Shown: piece after piece, positions 14,962 through 28,314 of the stretch
Position numbering within the stretch: the stretch's first letter is position 1
How the letters are laid out: each line of letters begins with the position of its first letter
Source: Atherix ibis
Lineage: Eukaryota; Arthropoda; Insecta; Diptera; Athericidae
Assembly: GCA_958298945.1 (NCBI GenBank)
Contig: OY282608.1
Span: 78,788,806 to 78,852,805, forward strand
DNA: 64,000 nt
Direction of reading: 5' to 3'
The notes under the pieces: generated by a model
The model's database searches: none
Told to the model about the DNA's origin: nothing
Seen by the model: the letters and a program-made list of their open reading frames with translations, nothing else
Program-made: the position numbers and the translations under genes

Positions 14962-17789
14962 GTTAACAAACCAACAAACCAACAAACCAATAAACCAACA
15001 AACCAACAAACAAATAAACCAACAAACCAACAAACCAACAAACCAACAAACCAACAAACCAACAAACCAACAACCCAACAAACCAACAAACCAACAAACC
15101 AACAAACCAACAAACCAGCAAACCAACAAACCAACAAACCAACAAACCAACAAGCCAACAAACCAACATGCCAACAAGCCAACAAACAAACAAACCAACA
15201 AACCAACAAACCAACAAACCAACAAGCCAACAAACCAAAAAACCAACAAACGAACAAACCAACAAACCAACAAACCAACAAACCAACAAACAAACAAACC
15301 AACAAACCAACAAACCAACAAACCAACAAACCAACAAACCAACAAACCAACAAACCAACAAACCAACAAACCAACAAACCAACAAACCAACAAACCAACA
15401 AACCAACAAGCCAACAAACTAACAAACCAACAAGTTAACAAACCAGCAAACCAACAAACCAACAAACCAACAAACCAACAAACCAACAAACAAATAAACC
15501 AACAAACCAACAAACCAACAAACCATAAAAGCCAAAAAACCAACAAACCAACAAGCCAACAAGCCAAAAAACCAAAAAACCAACAAACGAACAAACCAAC
15601 AAACCAACAAACCAACAAACCAACAAACCAACAAACAAACAAACCAACAAACCAAAAAACCAACAAAACAACAAACCAACAAACCAACAAACCAACAAAC
15701 CAACAAGCCAACAAACTAACAAACCAACATACCAAAAAGCCAACAAACAAACAAACCAACAAACCAACAAACCAACAAACCAATAAACCAACAAACCAAC
15801 AAACCAACAAGCCAACAAACCAACAAACCCACAAACGAACAAACCAACAAACCAACAAAGCAACAAACAAACAAACAAACAAGCCAACAAACCAACAAAC
15901 CAACAAACCAACAAACCAACAAACCAATAAACCAACAAACCAACAAGCCAACAAACCAAAAAACCAACAAACGAACAAACCAACAAACCAACAAACCGAC
16001 AAACCAACAAACCAACAAACCAACAAACCAACAAACCAACAAACCAACAAACCAACAAACCAAAAAATCAACAAACCAACAAACCAACTAGCCAACAAAC
16101 CAACAAACCAACATGCCAACAAGCCAACAAACAAAGAAACCAACACACCAACAAACCAACAAACCAACAAACCAACAAACCAACAAACCAACACACCAAA
16201 AAATCAACAAACCAACAAACCAACAAGCCAACAAACCAACAAACCAACAAACCAACAAACCAACAAACCAAAAAACCAAAAAACCAACAAACCAACAAAC
16301 CAACAACCCAACAAACCAGCAAACCGACCCACCAACAAATCAACAAACCAGCAAATCAACAAACCAACAAACCAACAAGCCAACAAACCAAAAAACCAAC
16401 AAACGAACAAACCAACAAACCAACGAACCAACAAACAAACAAACCAACAAACCAACAAACCAACAAACCAACAAACCAACAAACCAACAAACAAAAAAGC
16501 CAACAAACCAACAAACCAACACGCCAACAAGCCAACAAACAAACAAAACAACAAACCAACAAACCAACAAACCAACAAACCAACAAACGAACAAACCAAC
16601 AAACCAACAAACCAACAAACCAACAAACCAACAAACCAACAAACCAACAAGCCAACAAACCAACAAACCAACATGCCAACAAGCCAACAAACAAACAAAC
16701 CAAAAATCGAACAAACCAACAAACCAACAAACCAACAAACCAACAAACCAACAAACCAACAAACCAAAAAACCAACAAACCAACAAACGAACAAACCAAC
16801 AAACCAACAAACCAACAAACAAACAAACCAACAAACCAACCCACCAACAAACCAACAAACCAAGAAACCAACAAACCAACAAACCAACAAACCAACAAGC
16901 CAACAAACCAACAAATCAACATCCCAACAAGCACACAAACAAACAAACCAACAAACAAACAAACAAACAAACAAACCAACAAACCAACAAACCAACAAAC
17001 CAACAAACCAAAAAGCCAACAAACCAACAAACCAACAAACCAACAAGCCAACAAATGAACAAACCAACAAACCAACAAACCAACAAACCAACAAACAAAC
17101 AAACCAACAAACCAAAAAGCCAACAAACCAACAAACCAACAAACCAACAAGCCAACAAACCAACAAATCAACATGCCAACAAGCCAACAAACAAACAAAC
17201 CAGCAAACCAACAAACAAACAAACCAACAAACCAACAAACCAACAAACCAATAAACCAACAAACCAACAAACCAACAAACCAACAAGCCAACAAACCAAC
17301 AAACCAACAAACCAACAAACCAACAAACCAACAAACCAATAAACCAACAAACCAACAAACCAACAAGCCAACAAACCAACAAATCAACATGCCAACAAGC
17401 CAACAAACAAACAAACAAACAAACCAACAAGCCAACAAACAAACAAACAAACAAACCAACAAACTAACAAACCAACAAGTTAACAAACCAACAAACCAAC
17501 AAACCAACAAACCAATAAACCAACAAACCAACAAACAAATAAACCAACAAACCAACAAACCAACAAACCAACAAACCAACAAACCAACAAACCAACAAAC
17601 CAACAAACAAACAAACCAACAAACCAACAACCCAACAAACCAGCAAACCAACAAACCAACAAACCAACAAACCAACAAGCCAACAAACCAACAAACAAGT
17701 ATACCAACAAACCAACAAACCAACAAACCAACAAACCAACAAACCAACAAACCAACAAACCAACAAACCAACAAACCAACAAACCAACA

Positions 17790-20700
17790 AACCAACAAAC
17801 CAATAAACCAACAAACCAACAAACCAACAAACCAACAAACCAACAAGCCAACAAACCAAAAAACCAACAAACGAACAAACCAACAAACCAACAAACCAAC
17901 AAACAAACAAACAAACCAACAAACCAACAAACCAACAAACCAACAAGCCAACAAACCAACAAATCAACATGCCAACAAGCCAACAAACAAACAAACCAAC
18001 AAACCAACAAACAAACAAACCAACAAACCAACAAACCAACAAATCAACAAACAAATAAACCAACAAACCAACAAACCATAAAAGCCAAAAAACCAACAAA
18101 CCAAGAAGCCAACAAGCCAAAAAACCAAAAAACCAACAAACGAACAAACCAACAAACCAACAAACCAACAAACCAACAAACCAACAAACAAACAAACCAA
18201 CAAACCAAAAAACCAACAAAACAACAAACCAACAAACCAACAAGCCAACAAACAAACAAACTAACAAACCAACAAACCAACAAACCAACAAACCAACATG
18301 CCAACAAGCCAACAAACAAACAAACTAACAAACCAACAAACCAACAAACCAACAAACCAACAAGCCAACAAACCAAAAAACCAACAAACGAACAAACCAA
18401 CAAACCAACAAACCAACAAACAAACAAACCAACAAACCAACAAACCAACAAACCAACAAACCAACAAACCAACAAACCAACAAACCAACAAACCAACAAA
18501 CCAACAAACCAACAAACCAACAAACCAACAAGCCAACAAACAAACAAACCAACAAACCAATAAACCAACAAACCAACAAACCAACAAACCAACAAGCCAA
18601 CAAACCAACAAACCAACAAACCAACATGCCAACAAGCCAACAAACACACAAACAAACAAACCAACGAACTAACAAACCAACAAGCCAACAAACCAACAAA
18701 CCAAGAAACCAACAAACTAACAAACCAACAAGTTAACAAACCAACAAACCAACCAACCAACAAACCAACAAACAAATATACCAACAAACCAACAAACCAA
18801 CAAACCAACAAACCAACAAACCAAAAAGCCAACAAACCAACAAACCAACAAGCCAACAAGTCAACAAACAAAAAAACCAACAAACGAACAAACCAACAAA
18901 CCAACAAACCAAAAAACCAACAAACCAACAAGCCAACAAACCAACAAACCAACATGCCAACAAGCCAACAAACAAACAAACAAACAAACCAACAAACCAA
19001 CAAACCAACAAACCAACAAGCCCACAACCCAACAATCCAACAAACCAACAAACCAACAAACCAACAAACCAACAAACCAACAAACCAACAAACCAACAAA
19101 CCAACAAACCAACAAACCAACAAACCAACAAACCAACAAGCCAACAAACTAACAAACCAACAAGTTAACAAACCAGCAAACCAACAAACCAACAAACCAA
19201 CAAACCAACAAATCAACAAACAAATAAACCAACAAACCAACAAACCATAAAAGCCAAAAAACCAACAAACCAAGAAGCCAACAAGCCAAAAAACCAAAAA
19301 ACCAACAAACGAACAAACCAACAAACCAACAAACCAACAAACCAACAAACAAACAAACCAACAAACCAAAAAACCAACAAAACAACAAACCAACAAACCA
19401 ACAAACCAACAAGCCAACAAACTAACAAACCAACATGCCAAAAAGCCAACAAACAAACAAACCAACAAACCAAAAAACCAACAAACCAACAAACCAACAA
19501 GCCAAGAAGCCAACAAACCAAAAAACCAACAAACCACCAAACCAACAAACCAATAAACCAACAAACCAACAAACCAACAAGCCAACAAACCAACAAACCA
19601 ACATACCAACAAGCCAACAAACAAACAAACAAACAAACCAACAAACTAACAAACCAACAAGTTAACAAACCAACAAACCAACAAACCAATAAACCAACAA
19701 ACCAACAAACATATAAACCAACAAACCAACAAACCAACAAACAAACAAACCAACAAACCAACAAACCAACAAACCAACAACCCAACAAACCAACAAACCA
19801 ACAAACCAACAAACCAACAAACCAACAAACCAGCAAACCAACAAACCAACAAACCAACAAACCAACAAGCCAACAAACCAACATGCCAACAAGCCAACAA
19901 ACAAACAAACCAACAAACCAACAAACCAACAAACCAACAAGCCAACAAACCAAAAAACCAACAAACGAACAAACCAACAAACCAACAAACCAACAAACGA
20001 ACAAACCAACAAACCAACAAACCAACAAACCAACAAACAAACAAACAAACCAACAAACCAACAAACCAACAAACCAACAAGCCAACAAACCAACAAATCA
20101 ACATGCCAACAAGCCAACAAACAAACAAACCAACAAACCAACAAACAAACAATCCAACAAACTAACAAACCAATAAACCAACAAACCAACAAACCAACAA
20201 ACCAACAAGCCAACAAATCAAAAAACCAACAAACCAACATGCCAACAAGCCAACAAACACACAAACAAACAAACCCACGAACTAACAAACCAACAAGCCA
20301 ACAAACCAACAAACCAAGAAACCAACAAATTAACAAACCAACAAGTTAACAAACCAACAAACCAACAAACCAACAAACCAACAAACAAATATACCAACAA
20401 ACCAACAAACCAACAAACCAACAAACCAACAAACCAACAAACCAACAAACCAACAAGCCAACAAACTAACAAACCAACAGGTTAACAAACCAGCAAACCA
20501 ACAAAGCAACAAACCAACAAACCAACAAACCAAAAAACTAAAAAGCCAACAAATCAACAAACAAACAATCCAACAAGCCAACAAACCAAAAAACCAACAA
20601 ACGAACAAACCAACACACCAACAAATCAACAAACCAACAAACCAACAAACCAACAAGCCAACAAACCAACAAACCAACATGCCAACAAGCCAACAAACAA

Positions 20701-23700
20701 ACAAACAAACAAACCAACAAACTAACAAACCAACAAGTTAACAAACCAACAAACCAACAAACCAATAAACCAACAAACCAACAAACAAATAAACCAACAA
20801 ACCAACAAACCAACAAACCAACAAACCAAAAAGCTAACAAACCAACAAACCAACAAGCCAACAAGCCAACAAATAAACAAACCAACAAACCAACAAACCA
20901 ACAAACCAACAAACAAACAAACCAACAAACCAAAAAGCCAACAAACCAACAAACCAACAAGCCAAGAAGCCAACAAACCAAAAAACCAACAAACGAACAA
21001 ACCACCAAACCAACAAACCAATAAACCAACAAACCAACAAACCAACAAGCCAACAAACCAACAAACCAACATGTCAACAAGCCAACAAACAAACAAACAA
21101 ACAAACCAACAAACTAACAAACCAACAAGTTAACAAACCAACAAACCAACAAACCAATAAACCAACAAACCAACAAACAAATAAACCAACAAACCAACAA
21201 ACCAACAAACCAACAAACCAACAAACCAACAAACCAACAACCCAACAAACCAACAAACCAACAAACCAACAAACCAACAAACCAGCAAACCAACAAACCA
21301 ACAAACCAACAAACCAACAAGCCAACAAACCAACATGCCAACAAGCCAACAAACAAACAAACCAACAAACCAACAAACCAACAAACCAACAAGCCAACAA
21401 ACCAAAAAACCAACAAACGAACAAACCAACAAACCAACAAACCAACAAACAAACAAACCAACAAACCAACAAACCAACAAACCAACAAACCAACAAACCA
21501 ACAAACCAACAAACCAACAAACCAACAAACCAACAAACCAACAAACCAACAAACCAACAAACCAACAAGCCAACAAACTAACAAACCAACAAGTTAACAA
21601 ACCAGCAAACCAACAAACCAACAAACCAACAAACCAACAAACCAACAAACAAATAAACCAACAAACCAACAAACCAACAAACCATAAAAGCCAAAAAACC
21701 AACAAACCAACAAGCCAACAAGCCAAAAAACCAAAAAACCAACAAACGAACAAACCAACAAACCAACAAACCAACAAACCAACAAACCAACAAACAAACA
21801 AACCAACAAACCAAAAAACCAACAAAACAACAAACCAACAAACCAACAAACCAACAAGCCAACAAACTAACAAACCAACATGCCAAAAAGCCAACAAACA
21901 AACAAACCAACAAACCAACAAACCAACAAACCAATAAACCAACAAACCAACAAACCAACAAGCCAACAAACCAACAAACCAACAAACGAACAAACCAACA
22001 AACCAACAAACCAACAAACAAACAAGCCAACAAACCAACAAACCAACAAACCAACAAACCAACAAACCAATAAACCAACAAACCAACAAGCCAACAAACC
22101 AAAAAACCAACAAACGAACAAACCAACAAACCAACAAACCGACAAACCAACAAACCAACAAACCAACAAACCAACAAACCAACAAACCAACAAACCAACA
22201 AACCAAAAAATCAACAAACCAACAAACCAACTAGCCAACAAACCAACAAACCAACATACCAACAAGCCAACAAACAAAGAAACCAACACACCAACAAACC
22301 AACAAACCAACAAACCAACAAACCAACAAACCAACACACCAAAAAATCAACAAACCAACAAACCAACAAGCCAACAAACCAACAAACCAACAAACCAACA
22401 AACCAACAAACCAAAAAACCAAAAAACCAACAAACCAACAAACCAACAACCCAACAAACCAGCAAACCGACCCACCAACAAACCAACAAACCAGCAAATC
22501 AACAAACCAACAAACCAACAAGCCAACAAACCAAAAAACCAACAAACGAACAAACCAACAAACCAACGAACCAACAAACAAACAAACCAACAAACCAACA
22601 AACCAACAAACCAACAAACCAACAAACCAACAAACAAAAAAGCCAACAAACCAACAAACCAACACGCCAACAAGCCAACAAACAAACAAAACAACAAACC
22701 AACAAACCAACAAACCAACAAACCAACAAACGAACAAACCAACAAACCAACAAACCAACAAACCAACAAACCAACAAACCAACAAACCAACAAGCCAACA
22801 AACCAACAAACCAACATGCCAACAAGCCAACAAACAAACAAACCAAAAATCGAACAAACCAACAAACCAACAAACCAACAAACCAACAAACCAACAAACC
22901 AACAAACCAAAAAACCAACAAACCAACAAACGAACAAACCAACAAACCAACAAACCAACAAACAAACAAACCAACAAACCAACCCACCAACAAACCAACA
23001 AACCAAGAAACCAACAAACCAACAAACCAACAAACCAACAAGCCAACAAACCAACAAATCAACATCCCAACAAGCACACAAACAAACAAACCAACAAACA
23101 AACAAACAAACAAACAAACCAACAAACCAACAAACCAACAAACCAACAAACCAAAAAGCCAACAAACCAACAAACCAACAAACCAACAAGCCAACAAATG
23201 AACAAACCAACAAACCAACAAACCAACAAACCAACAAACAAACAAACCAACAAACCAAAAAGCCAACAAACCAACAAACCAACAAACCAACAAGCCAACA
23301 AACCAACAAATCAACATGCCAACAAGCCAACAAACAAACAAACCAACAAACCAACAAACAAACAAACCAACAAACCAACAAACCAACAAACCAATAAACC
23401 AACAAACCAACAAACCAACAAACCAACAAGCCAACAAACCAACAAACCAACAAACCAACAAACCAACAAACCAACAAACCAATAAACCAACAAACCAACA
23501 AACCAACAAGCCAACAAACCAACAAATCAACATGCCAACAAGCCAACAACCAAACAAACAAACAAACCAACAAGCCAACAAACAAACAAACAAACAAACC
23601 AACAAACTAACAAACCAACAAGTTAACAAACCAACAAACCAACAAACCAACAAACCAATAAACCAACAAACCAACAAACAAATAAACCAACAAACCAACA

Positions 23701-23887
23701 AACCAACAAACCAACAAACCAACAAACCAACAAACCAACAAACCAACAAACAAACAAACCAACAAACCAACAACCCAACAAACCAGCAAACCAACAAACC
23801 AACAAACCAACAAACCAACAAGCCAACAAACCAACAAACAAGTATACCAACAAACCAACAAACCAACAAACCAACAAACCAACAAAC
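17790..23887. repeat. 6.1-kb higher-order block, copy 2
   Basis: This is the second copy of 11455-17744 and starts almost directly after it, so the two form a tandem pair. It is shorter by steps of 168 and 24 bp, both multiples of 8. It keeps AAAAATCGAAC at 22849 and AACAAGTATACC at 23842, where copy 1 has the same strings at 16706 and 17699. Similarity to copy 1 stops near 23887, where copy 2 switches to an AAAAAGCC string. Confidence 0.88.
20737..21128. repeat. GTTAAC-bounded monomer, 392 bp
   Basis: This is the partner of 14570-14961 at +6167 bp, with the same length and the same private changes (AAAAAGCTAAC, AACAAATAAAC, AACCACC, AACATGTC). Confidence 0.82.
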
Positions 23888-25804
23888 CAAAAAGCCAACA
23901 AACCAACAAACCAACAAGCCAACAAGTCAACAAACAAAAAAACCAACAAACGAACAAACCAACAAACCAACAAACCAAAAAACCAACAAACCAACAAGCC
24001 AACAAACCAACAAACCAACATGCCAACAAGCCATTAAACAAACAAACAAACAAACCAACAAACCAACAAACCAACAAGCCCACAACCCAACAATCCAACA
24101 AACCAACAAACCAACAAACCAACAAACCAACAAACCAACAAACCAACAAACCAACAAACCAACAAACCAACAAACCAACAAACCAACAAACCAACAAACC
24201 AACAAGCCAACAAACTAACAAACCAACAAGTTAACAAACCAGCAAACCAACAAACCAACAAACCAACAAACCAACAAACCAACAAACCAACAAACCAACA
24301 AACCAACAAACAAATAAACCAACAAACCAACAAACCAACAAACCATAAAAGCCAAAAAACCAACAAACCAACAAGCCAACAAGCCAAAAAACCAAAAAAC
24401 CAACAAACGAACAAACCAACAAACCAACAAACCAACAAACCAATAAACAAACAAACCAACAAACCAAAAAACCAACAAAACAACAAACCAACAAACCAAC
24501 AAACCAACAAGCCAACAAACTAACAAACCAACATGCCAAAAAGCCAACAAACAAACAAACCAACAAACCAACAAACCAACAAACCAACAAACCAACAAAC
24601 CAACAAACCAACAAACCAACAAGCCAACAAACCAACAAACCAACAAACGAACAAACCAACAAACCAACAAACCAACAAACAAACTAGCCAACAAACCAAC
24701 AAACCAACAAACCAACAAACCAACAAACCAATAAACCAACAAACCAACAAACCAACAAACCAACAAGTCAACAAACAAACACACCAACAAACCAACAAAC
24801 CAACAAACCAACAAACCAACAAACCAACAAGCCAACAAACCAAAAAACCAACAAACGAACAAACCAACAACCCAACAAACCAACAAACCAACAAACCAAC
24901 AAACCAACAAACCAACAAACCAACAAACCAACAAACCAACAAACCAACAAATCAACAAACCAACAAACCAACTAGCCAACAAACCAACAAACCAACATGC
25001 CAACAAGCCAACAAACAAACAAACCAACACACCAACAAACCAACAAACCAACAAACCAACAAACCAACACACCAAAAAACCAACAAACCAACAAACCAAC
25101 AAGCCAACAAACCAACAAACCAACAAACCAACAAGCCAACAAACCAAAAAACCAACAAAAGAACAAACCAACAAACCAACAAACCAACAAACCAACAAAA
25201 CAACAAACCAAAAAACCAAAAAACCAACAAACCAACAAACCAACAACCCAACAAACCAGCAAACCGACCCACTAACAAACCAACAAACCAGCAAATCAAC
25301 AAACCAACAAACCAACAAGCCAGCAAACCAAAAAACCAACAAACGAACAAACCAACAAACCAACGAACCAACAAACAAACAAACCAACAAACCAACAAAC
25401 CAACAAACCAACAAACCAACAAACCAACAAACTAACAAACAAAAAAGCCAACAAACCAACAAACCAACACGCCAACAAGCCAACAAACAAACAAAACAAC
25501 AAACCAACAAACCAACAAACCAACAAACCAACAAACCAACAAACGAACAAACCAACAAACCAACAAACCAACAAACCAACAAACCAACAAACCAACAAAC
25601 CAACAAGCCAACAAACCAACAAACCAACATGCCAACAAGCCAACAAACAAACAAACCAAAAATCGAACAAACCAACAAACCAACAAGCCAACAAACCAAC
25701 AAACCAACAAACCAAAAAACCAACAAACCAACAAACGAACAAACCAACAAACCAACAAACAAACAAACCAACAAACCAACCCACCAACAAACCAACAAAC
25801 CAAG
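23888..25804. repeat. Mosaic segment made of earlier blocks
   Basis: Positions about 23888-24230 match 18822-19164 at an offset of 5066 bp, with AACAAGTC, AACAAGCCCACAACCC and GTTAAC in the same order. Later parts (about 24.9-25.8 kb) follow the order seen at 16.1-16.9 and 22.2-23.0 kb, including AACACACC, AACCGACCC, AACACGCC and AAAAATCGAAC at 25662. The segment looks like recombined or unequally exchanged pieces of the 6-kb block. Confidence 0.7.
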
Positions 25805-28314
25805 AAACCAACAAACCAACAAACCAACAAACCAACAAGCCAACAAACCAACAAATCAACATCCCAACAAGCACACAAACAAACAAACCAACAAACAAAC
25901 AAACAAACAAACAAACCAACAAACCAGCAAACCAACAAACCAACAAACCAAAAAGCCAACAAACCAACAAACCAACAAGCCAACAAGCCAACAAATGAAC
26001 AAACCAACAAACCAACAAACCAACAAACCAACAAACAAACAAACCAACAAACCAAAAAGCCAACAAACCAACAAACTAACAAGCCAAGAAGCCAACAAAC
26101 CAAAAAACCAACAAACGAACAAACCAACAAACCAACAAACCAATAAACCAACAAACCAACAAACCAACAAGCCAACAAACCAACAAATCAACATGCCAAC
26201 AAGCCAACAAACAAACAAACAAACAAACCAACAAACTAACAAACCAACAAGTTAACAAACCAACAAACCAACAAACCAACAAACCAATAAACCAACAAAC
26301 CAACAAACAAATAAACCAACAAACCAACAAACCAACAAACCAACAAACCAACAAACCAACAAACCAACAAACAAACAAACCAACAAACCAACAAACCAAC
26401 AAACCAGCAAACCAACAAACCAACAAACCAACAAACCAACAAGCCAACAAACCAACAAAGCAACATGCCAACAAGCCAACAAACAAACAAACCAACAAAC
26501 AAACAAACCAACAAACCAACAAACCAACAAACCAAAAAACCAACAAACGAACAAACCAACAAACCAACAAACCAACAAACAAACAAACCAACAAACCAAC
26601 AAACCAACAAACCAACAAACCAACAAACCAACAAACCAACAAATCAACAAACCAACAAACCAACAAACCAACAAGCCAACAAACAAACAAACCAACAAAC
26701 CAACAAACCAACAAACCCACAAACCACGAACCAACAAACCAACAAGCCAACAAACCAAAAAACCAACAAACGAACAAACCAACAAACCAACAAACCAACA
26801 AACAAACAAACTAACCAACAAACCAACAAACCAACAAACCAACAAGCCAACAAACCAACAAACCAACAAACCAACAAACCAACAAACTAACAAACAAACC
26901 AACCAACAAACCAACAAACCAACAAACCAACAAAAAATCAAACCAACAAACAAACAAGCCAACAAACCAACAAGCCAACAAACCAACAAATCAACATGCC
27001 AACAAGCCAACAAACAAACAAACCAACAAACAAACAAACAAACAAACCAACAAACCAACAAACCAACAAACCAACAAACCAACAAACCAACAAGCCAACA
27101 AACCAACAAACGAACATAACAACAAGCCAACAAACAAACAAACAAACAAACCAACAAACCAACAAACCAACAAGCCAATAAACCAACAAACCAACAAACC
27201 AACAAACCAACAAACTAACAAATCAAGAAGTTAACAAACCACCAAACCAACAAACCAACAAACCAACAAACCAACAAACAAATAAACCAACAAACCAACA
27301 AACCAACAAACCAACAAACCAACAAACCAACAAACCAACAAACCAAAAAGCCAACAAACCAACAAACAAACAATCCAACAAGCCAACAAACCAAAAAACC
27401 AACAAACGAACAAACCAACACACCAACAAACCAACAAACCAACAAACCAACAAACCCACAAGCCAACAAACCAACAAACCAACATGCCAACAAGCCAACA
27501 AACAAATAAACAAACAAACCAACAAACTAACAAACCAACAAGTTAACAAACCAACAAACCAACAAACCAATAAACCAACAAACCAACAAACAAATAAACC
27601 AACAAACCAACAAACCAACAAACCAACAAACCAAAAAGCCCACAAACCAACAAACCAACAAGCCAACAAGCCACAAAGGAACAAACCAACAAACCAACAA
27701 ACCAACAAATCAACAAACAAACAAACCAACAAACCAAAAAGCCGACAAACCAACAAACCAACAAGCGAAGAAGCCAACAAACCAAAAAACCAACAAACGA
27801 ACAAACCAACAAACCAATAAACCAACAAACCAACAAACCAACAAGCCAACAAACCAACAAACCAACATGCCAACAAGCCAACAAACAAACAAACAAACAA
27901 ACCAACAAACTAACAAACCAACAAGTTAACAAACCAACAAACCAACAAACCAATAAACCAACAAACCAACAAACAAATAAACCAACAAACCAACAAACCA
28001 ACAAGCCAACAAACCAACAAACCAACAAACCAACAAACCAACAAACCAACAAACCAACAAACCAACAAACCAACAAACCAGCAACCCAACAAACCAACAA
28101 ACCAACAAACCAACAAGCCAACAAACCAACAAACCAACATGCCAACAAGCCAACAAACAAACAAACCAACAAACCAACAAACCAACAAACCAACAAGCCA
28201 ACAAACCAAAAAACCAACAAACGAACAACCCAACAAACCAACAAACCAACAAACCAACAAACCAACAAACCAACAAACCAACAAACCAACAAACCAACAA
28301 ACCAACAAACCAAC
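25805..28314. repeat. 2510-bp tandem duplication, copy 1
   Basis: This segment is repeated immediately downstream at exactly +2510 bp without any length change that I could detect. Distinctive strings shared with copy 2 are AACATCCC-AACAAGCACAC (25859), CCCACAAACCACGAACC (26716), CAAAAAATCAAACC (26931), AACATAACAAC (27114), AATCAAGAAGTTAAC (27222) and CACAAAGGAAC (27672). The only base difference I found is T at 26077 against C at 28587. The left edge is set by G at 25804, where copy 2 has C. Confidence 0.93.

Larger units (their letters stand above)
11455..17744. repeat. 6.3-kb higher-order block, copy 1
   Basis: This block is repeated at 17790-23887. Shared ordered markers include AACCATAAAAGCC (11731 and 18074), AACACACAAAC, AACAAGCCCACAACCC, AACATGCC-AAAAAGCC (13092 and 19435), AACACGCC, AAAAATCGAAC (16706 and 22849), AACATCCC (16919) and AACAAGTATACC (17699 and 23842). 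The spacing between copies runs 6335, 6343, 6335, 6167, then 6143 bp. Copy 1 holds an extra 288-bp tandem repeat of an AAAAAACTAAAAAGCC string (14083 and 14371) that copy 2 has only once. Confidence 0.88.
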
